Numbered from the stretch's first letter, positions 8,636 through 17,872 are shown. The stretch is 28,946 bases of DNA from Bremia lactucae (GCF_004359215.1 NC_090610.1:2677999-2706944); one strand, 5' to 3'. Notes: generated from the letters alone by a model not told the origin. Made by a program: numbers and translations.

Positions 8636-9300
8636 ATGCCCATCCAAACTTCTTTCATTTCGACTTAATTAGAGACAACAACGTTTTTAATGCTGTCTCG
8701 TCGTCTGCGCTAGCTAGCGCAGCGACTATTAATGAGAGCACTGCCCATACAAGTGTAGGTGCTTCTCCGTTGGGTAAAACCACAACGTCTATCGCTCAGA
8801 CCATCATTCATAATGGGTCAGACGCAGAAAGGCCTGGGCGTAAAGCACGGCTGACGGCACGTGAACGAAATCAGTTGGTGTCTTAAGCCAGTTATATTAA
8901 ACGTGGCTATGTGACGGGTGGTATACCGCTTATGCCCAATCCATCTCAATGGCCTCGTACCAACGGGCCAAGAGCGTCGCTATTAAAGCACGCTATTGTA
9001 GACGCTCATACCATTATGGCGTCTAGAATTCATGGAAGGATCAGGGGAAATCGCTTGGCCGTATCTCCCCGATCCCGGTCGTGTTGCGTCCAAATAAAAC
9101 GCCCGACAATATGAGGCGGAATTGGCCGCTTTCGACCGCATTACGATGCGATGAAACAGCGGTCGTTGCGAATTAAATTCGCTCGCTTGCACGTGAGTGA
9201 AATCATGAGCGGTACTGGACCCCCTCTTTCTTCTCACCACGCTACTCCTGCTAGTCCGTATGGGACTAGTGGAACGGCCACAGCTGGTGCTAAATGGAAC
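8636..9300 (+). pseudogene. Antisense ORF, middle part, inverted (third B copy)
   Basis: Direct-orientation relative of 10611-11270, clearly diverged at DNA level. Protein wording is retained across frames: SAATINES, RGY.TGG, NGPRASLL, QGKSLGRI.PIPVVL, DAMKQ, FARL.V.EIM.G and SSH.A..ASP. Relative to the neighbouring fragments of the same copy (8080-8577 and 9300-9634, both minus) this block is flipped, so a local inversion has occurred. Frameshifts and a stop (TAA about 8884) break it. Confidence 0.55.
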
Positions 9301-9634
9301 ATTCAGCCCAGTTAACAGCGCGAAAGCAGCATCCGTAGCTGTCGTCTTTGTAACGACAGCAAAGCGACGGCGGCGTGTTAACGCGGCGCGTACGCTTCGT
9401 GCGTAGTTGGGAGGGCGCTTTTGCAGACAACCCGTCACATTTGCCCCTCTCAGGTGGCATGGTTGGCTCCATGTGAGAGCACACTGGTCGCTAGTTGGGA
9501 GGGCGCTTTTGCAGACAACCCGTCACATTTGCCCCTCTCAGGTGGCATGGGTGGCTCCATGTGAGAGCACACAGGTCGCTAGAGTGACTGAGGGGACTAG
9601 AGCGTCGCGCAAAGCAGCTCGCTGTCACTAATTC
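9300..9634 (-). pseudogene. Antisense ORF, N-terminal part (third B copy)
   Basis: Matches 6470-6690 directly, and 10240-10440 in inverse orientation. The minus strand starts at an ATG (9438) and reads MTGCLQKRPPNYARSVRAAL then RRRRFA, comparable to GRLRRRPLNLALSARTALIR in the longer copy. The region upstream of that ATG contains the 88-bp tandem duplication at 9405-9580. It ends abruptly against the B4 LTR terminus. Confidence 0.5.
9405..9580. repeat. 88-bp tandem duplication (two copies)
   Basis: Units 9405-9492 and 9493-9580 both begin AGTTGGGAGGGCGCTTTTGC and end GGTCGCT, with only about two base differences. The related regions at 6580-6650 and 10270-10350 have a single copy, so this is a local duplication. 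Confidence 0.9.
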
Positions 9635-9635
9635 C

Positions 9636-10186
9636 TGTAGGCGGGCACGCCGTAATGCGGCCACACTCTACTAAGACACACACCCATGCATAGCGAGGAA
9701 GCGGTTAAACCAGCTTCTCTTGCGTGTAGTGAGATAGTTGTGATGGGTGCCTTAGCGTCACCCAACACACTAAGTACTCTAGAGAGGTGTCGTCACGGGA
9801 GCGGTAATCCGGCTCCTCGTGCGCACTTGTTAAGTAGAAAGTAGTTTTCATTTGCCAAAGGACAGTATTTGCATGTGATTTATATTTAATCGCATTAAAT
9901 ATAAATACCTACTTTTACCAGTTAAAAATGTCACCTCTGTAGATAACACTAATATGTACTGCGAGCGTATATTTCTAGATACCTTGCATAGCGGATAAAG
10001 CTAGCCGTCATCCCTCCTAATGTGAATGCACCTATGTGCATCACATACACAAGGGCTGGTCACAAATGTTAAACACACCCGAGTGGTGGGTCTAATTACA
10101 ATTATTTAAGTAATTGACCATCCCGTTAAGTACACCAAGTGAACTTTACGGGGACTGTGTAACATTAGGGCAACTTTAGCCCGTCA
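9636..10186 (-). mobile_element. Family B LTR (B4), 3' LTR of the minus-strand element
   Basis: 551 bp on the minus strand, from TGACGGGCTAAAGTTGCCC (10186) to GCCCGCCTACA (9636). The purine tract AAGGGGGATGAGG immediately precedes it on that strand (10187-10199), marking it as a 3' LTR. It forms a long inverted repeat with 6742-7292, and the similarity continues outward into the antisense ORF region on both sides. Confidence 0.85.
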
Positions 10187-10199
10187 CCTCATCCCCCTT
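10187..10199 (-). other. Polypurine tract before the 3' LTR (family B minus)
   Basis: Minus strand AAGGGGGATGAGG abutting the LTR start at 10186, equivalent to the tract at 6729-6741. Confidence 0.65.
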
Positions 10200-10229
10200 A
10201 AAGAACGAATTTACATCTATAATTCGTCA

Positions 10230-11830
10230 AAGAGGAGCGAGGAAGTGCGAGCAGCTTTACGCGCCGCTAGTTCCCTCAATCACTCTAGCGACCTGTATTT
10301 ACATACACAGCGCCAAAGATGTCACTGAAAGGGGCCTTATAGTGGGTCGTCTGCGAAGACGCCCACTCAATCTCGCACTTAGCGCACGCACCGCGTTAAT
10401 ACGCCGGCAGCGTCTAATGCCTTAGTCGAAACGCCGACAGCTACTGCTGCTGTCGCGTTATCAGGGCTTAAGGATCCATCCCACTTTAACAGTGAGGATG
10501 TTGATCGCCGCTCATTGTCGACTACAATGAGTCGACACCGTTGCCGTCACCTCAGAGTAGGAATGCGGACAACGAGCTCATGTGGAAGGGTGATGGCGCA
10601 TTGTTGCCCATCCAAACTTCTCTCATGGCTCACAACATGGAGTCAGCAACTTTTACGATTGCTGTCTCGTTGTCTGCGCTGGATAGCGCAGCGACTATTA
10701 ATGAGAGCGCTGCCCATAAAGGCGCAGCCACTTCTTCGTTGAATAAATCCACAAACGCCTTACGATCAGACCATTATCGAGAATGATTCTGACATAGAGA
10801 ATTATGAGCCTAAAGCTTCGCCGACGACACGTGAACGCGCTCCGTCGTTGTCACAAGCCAGTCGTTTTGAACGTGGCTATATGACGGGTCGATGTCCCCT
10901 CCATCTAAATGACCTCTTTTTAACGGGCCAAGAGCGTCACTTCTAGAGCGCTCTATTATAGGCGCACATAATTTTAATGGCGTCTTTAAGTCATGGAGGG
11001 CTCAGGGAAAATCGCTTGGGCGTATTTTCCCGATCCCGGTCGTGTTGTATTCAAATGAAACGCCCGACTAATACGAGGCGGAATTCTTGCGCCGCATTCA
11101 TCCGCATTCCGATGCGATGAAACAGCAACTGCAGCAAATTACTTTCGCCCGCTTGCGTGTGAAAAGAAATCATGGGCGGTATTGAGCCCCCTGTTTCTTC
11201 TCACAACGCTGCTTCTGCTAGTCCATTTGAGACTAGCGAAGAGGCCTCAGCTGGTGCTGCTTTTCATAGGGAGCCACCAAGCCGGGCACATCAATACGTA
11301 GGGTATCGATCGGTTTTCAAGAGTCGAAACTTTGCGGGTAACCTTTACATTGGACGAGGGTCTGATACCTTTGCCTCACGGAGCGGTGGGCAAGCAACTT
11401 TCAACAAGAAAGCGTTGATTCCCACCCACATCCATCAGTGCAGGCGGCGCCGGATATGAGTGGCGATCTCGCCCACCTACTTGCGGCTGCCTTACCTTCG
11501 CCCGTTCAGTCACAGGCTTTAAGCGCTGCTGAACGACGCATTGCGGATCTCGAGGATCAAGTCTCGCGATTGACCTCGGATCTTTGTGATGTCCGATCGA
11601 AGGCTCATCAGGTTATGAACGCCAGAAACTTCGGCTTGACGTCCTGGAGAAGTTGATGCTGAGGGACCCGCATTATGCGCGTGGTATCCCTCGCTCTCCT
11701 AGTCCTTTTTGTGGTCCGAGGAGTTGGTCGGCTGATAGTTTTTTTCGCCTTCTCTGTCTACCTCACCCGAATGTCGTTCGACTCACAGTCGGCGTCACTA
11801 TCGGTATCCTCAGATGGATCGGGGTATGAG
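10230..11830 (+). pseudogene. Antisense ORF of family B (longest copy), function unknown
   Basis: Lies between the integrase tail and the 3' LTR of the minus-strand element but reads on the plus strand. Pieces in order: GRLRRRPLNLALSARTALIR (about 10345), VETPTATAAVALSGLKD (about 10430), NADNELMWKGDGALLPIQTS (about 10570), SAATINES (about 10690), RFERGYMTG (about 10865), NGPRASLLERSIIGAHNF (about 10927, from the alternative frame), QGKSLGRIFPIPVVLYSNET (about 11003), DAMKQQLQQITFARLRV (about 11115), EIMGGIEPPVSSHNA (11168 on, the longest open block, to 11459), then a coiled-coil-like stretch RRIADLEDQVSRLTSDLCDV (about 11536) and HYARGIPRSPS (about 11672). Frameshifts occur repeatedly, so this copy is dead, yet the wording recurs in diverged copies at 6118-6600, 8080-8577 and 8636-9300. 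No known domain was recognised; nucleic-acid binding or regulation would be guesswork. Confidence 0.6.
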
Positions 11831-12494
11831 ATCTAGACATACTCTTACCTCGAAGTCTGGCCTGCGCGATAAAGCGTCAGCCAAGACATTCGACTACCCG
11901 GCTTGTATTCAACTTTGAAATTAAATTTAGAGAAGAATGTAAGCCATCTAGCCATTCAGGCGAGAGGTGAGGTGAGTTTATTGCGGTCCGCAGTGATGCT
12001 TGATCCGTATAAACCACAAATGGTTCGGTGCCTAGTAGGTGCACACGAAACTTCACAAGAGCATACTTTAATGAAAGTAGCTCTTTGTCATGCACGGGGT
12101 AATTCAATTCCGCGGCTTTCAAAATACGGGACGGATAAGAGATGATGCGGTCAACGCCGTTGTCATCCTTCTGCATGAGCGCGCTACCGATTATAAAAAT
12201 AACTTGCATCGCAGACGACGCAAAGGGCTTATCCGCGTCTGGCAAATATATATATATATATAAGGCCGGTGCCTCTACAAGAAATTGCTTCACTGATATG
12301 AACGCATTATCTTGTTCTTTTAACCAAACCCATTCTGCATCCTTTTTAAGGAGATCAGATAATGGTTTAGTTTGCTCAGCATAATTCTTGCTATATTTAT
12401 GCAAGTAATTAGCGAGCCCTAGAAATTGGCGCAAATGGTAGGCGGCTCGGCACTTATTCTGGGAACACGTCGCGATGTATCCACAGAACCTCAA
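11720..12494 (-). pseudogene. RT / RNase H remnant with integrase tail (family B, minus copy)
   Basis: The minus strand reads the RT C-terminus (LRQFLGLANYLHKYSKNYAE, DLLKKDAEWVWLKEQDNAF) and RNase H (DADKPFASSAMQ, NYPVHDKELLSLKYALVKFR, FVVYTDQASLRTAINSPHLS), ending in the shifted-frame tail NVLADALSRRPDFE at about 11870. It then passes directly into wording of the integrase end (DTDSDADCESND, about 11800-11770), so nearly all integrase is deleted. The RT catalytic palm is deleted too, more widely than in the plus copy: the CRAAY codons join LRQFLGL. A TA-dinucleotide run (12246-12262) sits at the RT/RNase H boundary and keeps this copy in a single 205-codon frame. VVCDAS of RNase H is again only in a shifted frame, as in the plus copy. 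Confidence 0.85.
12246..12262. repeat. TA dinucleotide microsatellite
   Basis: An alternating AT run in the RT/RNase H boundary. The plus copy has only AATAT at the matching place (5878-5882), so the run has expanded or shrunk in one of them. Confidence 0.9.
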
Positions 12495-12652
12495 AGAACG
12501 GACTGTCTCTCAAGGCATCCCAGCCTTGAGCAGAGAACTGTTTCTTTTTTTGTCCGTTTCTAGGACCCTCTCGTCCATTGTGGACGACGAGCAACAGTCC
12601 ACCAAGTTCTTTTTTGGAACTAGTGTGCAAATTTTGTGGATCTTTTCTTCCT

Positions 12653-13084
12653 TTAATTCGGCAAGGAACAGATCTCCGGGATATTTACTATCTCCTCGGC
12701 AGATATAAAGACTTGCCGGAGCACCTCAACTGAGGATGCCTCCGCAATTTCGTCTTTGACGGCCTCCAACATCTCGTTCGAAGGCCCGTCCTCTTTATTA
12801 GGAACTGATCTAAAGGTCACTTGTTTAGACGTGCCTTTGATCGTCCTAATCTGTCGGGAACTTTTCTTCGAGTCACTACGACATTTGTCTGGAAAGCGGG
12901 TGCCGTTGCTACGCACTCCTTCCAACCGCAGCAGGCTCTAGACACTGTGCCGATTCATGCGACGCTTGACTTCCTGTCAGCTCGCTGTCTACTGCCACAG
13001 GCTCTCGGCTCTGTGCAGGACTATGGGACACATGGCTACTTGCCATTGCCCTTTTCACCACCCCAGTCTCCACGAGCTGGGTAG
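12653..13084 (-). pseudogene. Protease-RT linker (family B, minus copy)
   Basis: Homologue of 4809-5230 on the opposite strand. The open block 12925-12653 contains GTSKQVTFRSVPNKED and EASSVEVLRQVF. As in the plus copy, the upstream part is in another frame. A second copy of most of it lies at 13969-14347. Confidence 0.6.
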
Positions 13085-13103
13085 GAATTGGTGACGTTTG
13101 ACA

Positions 13104-13592
13104 TCACGTCAACGCACCCTGAACTGTGATCGACATGACATCAGTTGCACAGGCCTCTCGCGGGAGCACAGCCTTTCCTGTGTCCTGCGTAGAGCTAGCA
13201 ACTGTGCTTGTACGCCAGTCTATCCATATTTGGTGTGTTGCCAACCATGGCATGCCTAGGATGAGGTCATACGGACTCTCCATACTTAGCATTGTGAACT
13301 TCTCCTTACAAGAGAAGTCACTAAAGCTGAAAACGAGTTCAAATTGAACTCCCTCAGACTTAACGAGCGCGCCGTTCGCTAAACGATCGATCGCCTCTTC
13401 TCGCTTGCCATCCTGGCAAAGCGACTCAACCATCGCCGATCTCTTTCTTAGAGCGGCGAGTTTTACAAAATTTTGTGATGCACCCGAATCCACTAGGAGG
13501 GTCATCACCTGGTCATATCCTCGTACTTGAGCGCTATAGACCAGCAGGGTTGAGGTCCGAAATTTCAAGACCTTAGGGACTATGCTACCCAT
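13104..13592 (-). CDS. Retropepsin-like aspartic protease, first minus copy
   Basis: 162 codons, same protein as 4290-4778 apart from Gly103 to Ser (before ES-PYDLIL). The catalytic LLVDSGASQNFV with Asp35 is intact. It lies within the left unit of a 1,262-bp duplication; the right unit carries another version at 14367-14855. The domain is intact but belongs to a dead element. Confidence 0.85.
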   Translation of the reverse strand: MGSIVPKVLKFRTSTLLVYSAQVRGYDQVMTLLVDSGASQNFVKLAALRKRSAMVESLCQDGKREEAIDRLANGALVKSEGVQFELVFSFSDFSCKEKFTMLSMESPYDLILGMPWLATHQIWIDWRTSTVASSTQDTGKAVLPREACATDVMSITVQGALT

Positions 13593-13654
13593 TTGTTTGA
13601 CAACTCTGGACTTAGGGGTAGCTTTAAAGTCCGCGTCAGAAGGGCATCATGTCC

Positions 13655-13967
13655 CTACTGCGTTCCTGCATTTCCCGACCCCTCAGTGGTCGATGCAGAA
13701 CTCATGCATGCCGCACGCTGGTTCTTGTCATCGCCCTTTGGGAGGGAGTCCTCTTCTGGGCATCTTAGCCCCAAAAGGGACCCTGTCATAGCAGCGAGGG
13801 GGCTCGATATGGCCGCGCTTGCCGCACTTAAAGCGAAATACATCTGCATTGTCCAACTCCATAGGAGAAGCATCTGACCTCTCGGCGGACGGCTTATACC
13901 AAGCAGTCGCCAAGGCACTGTTGAAGGATTGTTCCTCAAATAAGGCAATTTAAATTGACTCTTTCAT
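13655..13967 (-). pseudogene. gag C-terminus with degenerate zinc knuckle, first minus copy
   Basis: Minus strand reads MKESI, a TAA (13952-13950), then IALFEEQSFNSALATAWYKP and FRFKCGKRGHIEPPRC, ending at 13728 in that frame. The missing first zinc-ligand Cys and the stop are the same as in the plus copy at 3915-4154. Its upstream gag is absent: the sequence ends at the single N at 13968. Confidence 0.8.
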
Positions 13968-14366
13968 NTAAAGACTTGCCGGAGCACCTCAACTGAGGAT
14001 GCCTCCGCAATTTCGTCTTTGACGGCCTCCAACATCTCGTTCGAAGGCCCGTCCTCTTTATTAGGAACTGATCTAAAGGTCACTTGTTTAGACGTGCCTT
14101 TGATCGTCCTAATCTGTCGGGAACTTTTCTTCGAGTCACTACGACATTTGTCTGGAAAGCGGGTGCCGTTGCTACGCACTCCTTCCAACCGCAGCAGGCT
14201 CTAGACACTGTGCCGATTCATGCGACGCTTGACTTCCTGTCAGCTCGCTGTCTACTGCCACAGGCTCTCGGCTCTGTGCAGGACTATGGGACACATGGCT
14301 ACTTGCCATTGCCCTTTTCACCACCCCAGTCTCCACGAGCTGGGTAGGAATTGGTGACGTTTGACA

Positions 14367-14855
14367 TCACGTCAACGCACCCTGAACTGTGATCGACATG
14401 ACATCAGTTGCACAGGCCTCTCGCGGGAGCACAGCCTTTCCTGTGTCCTGCGTAGAGCTAGCAACTGTGCTTGTACGCCAGTCTATCCATATTTGGTGTG
14501 TTGCCAACCATGGCATGCCTAGGATGAGGTCATACGGACTCTCCATACCTAGCATTGTGAACTTCTCCTTACAAGAGAAGTCACTAAAGCTGAAAACGAG
14601 TTCAAATTGAACTCCCTCAGACTTAACGAGCGCGCCGTTCGCTAAACGATCGATCGCCTCTTCTCGCTTGCCTTCCTGGCAAAGCGACTCAACCATCGCC
14701 GGTCTCTTTCTTAGAGCGGCGAGTTTTACAAAATTTTGTGATGCACCCGAATCCACTAGGAGGGTCATCACCTGGTCATATCCTCGTACTTGAGCGCTAT
14801 AGACCAGCAGGGTTGAGGTCCGAAATTTCAAGACCTTAGGGACTATGCTACCCAT
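14367..14855 (-). CDS. Retropepsin-like aspartic protease, second minus copy
   Basis: 162 codons with LLVDSGASQNFV (Asp35) and YDLILGMPWL. It differs from the first minus copy at three residues: Pro for Ser at 52, Glu for Asp at 61, Gly for Ser at 103. At 103 it agrees with the plus-strand copy, at 52 and 61 it does not. It is followed (lower coordinates) by a linker truncated at the N junction and preceded by the gag C-terminus at 15230-14991. Confidence 0.85.
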   Translation of the reverse strand: MGSIVPKVLKFRTSTLLVYSAQVRGYDQVMTLLVDSGASQNFVKLAALRKRPAMVESLCQEGKREEAIDRLANGALVKSEGVQFELVFSFSDFSCKEKFTMLGMESPYDLILGMPWLATHQIWIDWRTSTVASSTQDTGKAVLPREACATDVMSITVQGALT

Positions 14856-14990
14856 TTGTTTGACAACTCTGGACTTAGGGGTAGCTTTAAAGTCCGCGTC
14901 AGAAGGGCATCATGTCCCTACTGCGTTCCTGCATTTCCCGACCCCTCAGTGGTCGATGCAGAACTCATGCATGCCGCACGCTGGTTCTTG

Positions 14991-15960
14991 TCATCGCCCT
15001 TTGGGAGGGAGTCCTCTTCTGGGCATCTTAGCCCCAAAAGGGACCCTGTCATAGCAGCGAGGGGGCTCGATATGGCCGCGCTTGCCGCACTTAAAGCGAA
15101 ATACATCTGCATTGTCCAACTCCATAGGAGAAGCATCTGACCTCTCGGCGGACGGCTTATACCAAGCAGTCGCCAAGGCACTGTTGAAGGATTGTTCCTC
15201 AAATAAGGCAATTTAAATTGACTCTTTCATTGTCGACGGCACCTTTCTAAAAAGGGCCTGTCGCGATTGGACGTGCCGCAGTCCGTTCATGAACGTGGGC
15301 ACCTTAATGTGCTCCGGAATCGGACCTACAGTAATGGACGCCGACAGCGAGCGCATCTCCTGCATATACTCGTGCAGAGATCGCTTCGCCTGTCGCGCTC
15401 CAAAGAATCGCGCCTGAAGCAAAACTTCGTAGTTCTGCGGCTGATACAGCGAATCTTTGCCTTAAAGATCGCCCATGAAAGGAACGCCTTTACGTCCGCC
15501 ATACGCGCCGAAAAAGCCCATTCGGAGGTTTTAACGCGCAAATGCGACATGGCGTACGACACCATCCGGCTGTCGTCCTCGATGAGCTGCGCGATGCCGC
15601 ATTACTCTACGGCTAAAAGCCAGTGGACAATCGTGTGCGCCGCAGTTCCATCGAACTTGGGTGGTCCATCCGAATGGGCCTCGGCTGATGCGGCCTGGTA
15701 GAGAGCATCTTAACAGTCCCGTTGAGAGCCGTGCTCCGAGCCTGCTCATGCCTCAGCTCATTTTGGGTCTGAGTGACAGACTCCGCCGCAGCATGGCTCT
15801 GTGCCTCGGACGCGGCTTTCCGCTGTCCGAGCACGAAATGCCTCAAACTACTCCAACTGAGCAGCATGCTGCTCAGGAGGACTGTCCAAGAGCCTGACCA
15901 CACGGCTTGCTCATCAACTCTCTGTGCCAAGTGCTCTGCCACCTCCCGAAGATAATCGGA
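14991..15960 (-). pseudogene. Ty3/Gypsy gag (family B, minus copy), broken
   Basis: The most complete B-family gag here. From the high-coordinate end: REVAEHLAQRVDEQAV (about 15955), coiled-coil-like AQSHAAAESVTQTQNELRHE (about 15830), a 1-base loss relative to the plus copy at IRMDHP (about 15665), FDGTAAHTIVHWLLAVE in the restored frame, YAMSHLRVKTSEWAFSARMA (about 15550), a further frame change near 15450, LQARFFGARQAKRSLHEYMQ (about 15420) and LSASITVGPIPEHIKVPTFM, then MKESI with TAA at 15215-15213, IALFEEQ and the degenerate zinc knuckle, ending at 14991. Order and wording fit the retrotransposon gag domain. It cannot be translated as one protein. Confidence 0.85.
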
Positions 15961-16049
15961 GAGGTGGAGGAATTAGCTTCATCGGTCTTGAGGTTTATTC
16001 TCACTGACACGCTCAAAAAGACGGGTCGTCGGAAGGACTACTAGTGCTA

Positions 16050-16064
16050 CCCCCCCCCCCTAAA
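16050..16064 (-). other. Primer-binding site position altered by a G run (family B minus)
   Basis: Where the plus copy has CTTGGTAGCACT after its LTR, the minus strand here has TTTA, eleven Gs, then TAGCACT. The plus strand shows this as a C run at 16050-16060. The TGG priming start is lost. Confidence 0.6.
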
Positions 16065-16588
16065 TGTAGGCGGGCGCTTCTAAGGCAGCCACGCAAAACA
16101 CACCTTCAAGCACAGTGAGGAAGCGGTTTGACCATCTTCTCTCACGTGCAGTGAGGTATTTGGTGGGCACGTAAGCGACTTCACCCAAATAACTAAGTAC
16201 CTTAGGACAATCGTCATCACGGAAGCGGTAATCCCGCTTCACGTGCGCCCTCGTTAACTAGGAAGTAGTTGTAAGACTAGTTTTTGTATTAACCGTATTA
16301 AATATAAAATCTATATTAACCAATTAAAAAGCCATCACCGTATATATGCACTGATATGTATTGCGAGCGTATTTTTCCAAATACCTTGTATCTTGGATGA
16401 CGCTAGCCGCCATCCCCGTTAATGTGAATTCCCTCGCGTGCATCACATACACAAGGGTGAATCACAATGTGAACCACACTTAAGTGGTGCTTGTAATTAC
16501 TTCACCTAAGTAAATGACCATTTCCTTAAGTACACAAAGTGTACTTAACCGGGATTATTTAACAAAGGGCAACTTCATCAGCCTATTA
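16065..16588 (-). mobile_element. Family B LTR (B5), 5' LTR of the minus-strand element
   Basis: 524 bp on the minus strand, from TAATAGGCTGATGAAGTTGCCC (16588) to CGCCCGCCTACA (16065). It is recognisably the same family as B1-B4 but the most diverged of them. gag follows at lower coordinates on the same strand. With B4 as 3' LTR the whole minus element spans 9636-16588; no target-site duplication was seen (flanks ctcaa and attcc). Confidence 0.75.
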
Positions 16589-17485
16589 CTCAAGTAAGGT
16601 TTTACGGGCCTGTTCAAAGTCAACGCGTAATAAATAATAAAAGCTTCTACGTAAAAATAAAAATAATTTATCCTCACCCTCTACGCAACTTTATGGTACA
16701 AAGGTCAAAGAGCTCTTGGCTCGTAGTTAGTGTGCTCTATATTCTCTTGTGATACGTATTTATTTTAGCTGGTCAAGGACCGGCCATTAGTATAGGATTA
16801 TCTGTAAGCCGTGTTGGTTCTGCAGCTCAAATTAAAACTATGAAACAAATCGACAATATTTTTCTTCAACACTCCTTTTTTTGAAAAAAAATTGCTACGA
16901 TCTGAACCTATGAATGCGATTCAATCCTTATGATGACGCTAGAATTTTTTTTGATGTATTTACAGTCTCGAAAGCAGAGACTATTTATTTGCTTGTGTTA
17001 TTTCTTAAAGCTCCCTAAAATAATAAGAGAAAATCGATTATATGCCCCGCTTTTGACTCGAATTTTTCAATCTACCCCTTATACAAAAAATTAACAATAC
17101 GCTCCTCTTTATCATGCATATTAATGACCAGCCATAACATCATATTTAAAGCATTTAAATTATTCAATGATCAGGAAGAATCACAAAATAAAGCTAAGAG
17201 ATCTTGAATGACAGATATTATATTTTTTAGCTTGCGACAACGTCGTTTCTCGCGGCTCGTGGAAAGTAAGGCGATAATATCCCACGAGATGCTTCATCCT
17301 TAGTCGACTGCTGTGATGATATAGAATGTGCTGCTACAAGTTCGCGGGTTCACGAGATATGGCTATTGATGCTGCGGGATTTTCGCATTCTGCTACATGT
17401 TCAGCTGTCGAATTTTTGCACGGAAACGAAAGCTAACGGCTTCTTTAATCTCTTTGCTAATTGCTCTCTTGTGGCATCATCGTGA
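16589..17485. other. AT-rich interval, no gene recognised
   Basis: About 0.9 kb with no sizeable reading frame except at its right end, where both strands are open for 25 to 95 codons. No retroelement motif was seen from 16620 to 17400. Confidence 0.6.
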
Positions 17486-17872
17486 GTTTTCGCCTTCGAG
17501 GATCCTAGATTGGACGCTAGTGTCCAAGCCTCTTCGCGATACAAGGCCGACGTGATGCGAGGATGCCGGACGTTGTTGTCCTCGTCCCGCGAATTGATTG
17601 TTGACGCACTCTTATCTGATGGGTACATAAACGACCAGGTCACGACCAATTCGAGCTCTCCAAAGATTGAGAATACAGACCTTTGCAATGAAATTGCGGT
17701 GCAGGTATTTCATAAATTAAATGAACAAGAGATTCTTGAAGAAATAAACAACGAAGCGCTTGCTGTCACGAATGAAGACAACCTAGCACATTCTGTATCA
17801 TCACGGCAGTCGCTTAAGGATAAAGCATCATCCTCAAGCGACTGCCCTGATTATCATCTTGTGAGATGTTAA
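17486..17872 (+). CDS. Unassigned ORF, possibly a gene fragment
   Basis: Open from 17486 (after TGA 17483-17485) to the stop at 17872; the part from the TTG at 17510 is 120 codons. There is no ATG at the left end, so this may be a last exon or a decayed fragment. The protein is acidic and polar with no membrane segment: RELIVDALLSDGYIND, LCNEIAVQVFHKLNEQEILE and a Ser-rich tail (SSRQSLKDKASSSSD). The frame upstream of the TGA also reads smoothly (NGFFNLFANCSLVASS), and the TGA lies in GTGAGT, which resembles a splice donor. A competing 95-codon frame exists on the minus strand (17688-17401). No family recognised; coding status uncertain. Confidence 0.35.
   Translation, partial: VFAFEDPRLDASVQASSRYKADVMRGCRTLLSSSRELIVDALLSDGYINDQVTTNSSSPKIENTDLCNEIAVQVFHKLNEQEILEEINNEALAVTNEDNLAHSVSSRQSLKDKASSSSDCPDYHLVRC

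Larger units (their letters stand above)
12706..15230. repeat. Tandem duplication of 1,262 bp with a single N at the junction
   Basis: Units 12706-13967 and 13969-15230 are nearly identical, offset exactly 1,263, separated by one N (13968). Three differences were seen: 13286 T / 14549 C, 13410 A / 14673 T and 13439 A / 14702 G, all in the protease. Each unit runs from the pol linker to the gag stop region (minus strand). This may be a true duplication or two haplotypes or contig ends placed side by side by the assembler. Confidence 0.95.

Noticed and set aside
9636..10186. Terminal inverted repeats of a DNA transposon formed by 6742-7292 and 9636-10186
   Set aside because: Both have TG...CA ends and a polypurine tract on the outer side, and related copies precede gag, so they are LTRs; no transposase lies between them.
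13126..13347. Plus-strand 73-codon frame inside the protease region (also at 14389-14610 and, on the minus strand, 4535-4756)
   Set aside because: Shadow of the protease frame; it recurs only because the protease region itself is copied.
17483..17488. GTGAGT as a real splice donor
   Set aside because: No matching acceptor or conserved exon could be shown; kept only as a remark on the unassigned ORF.
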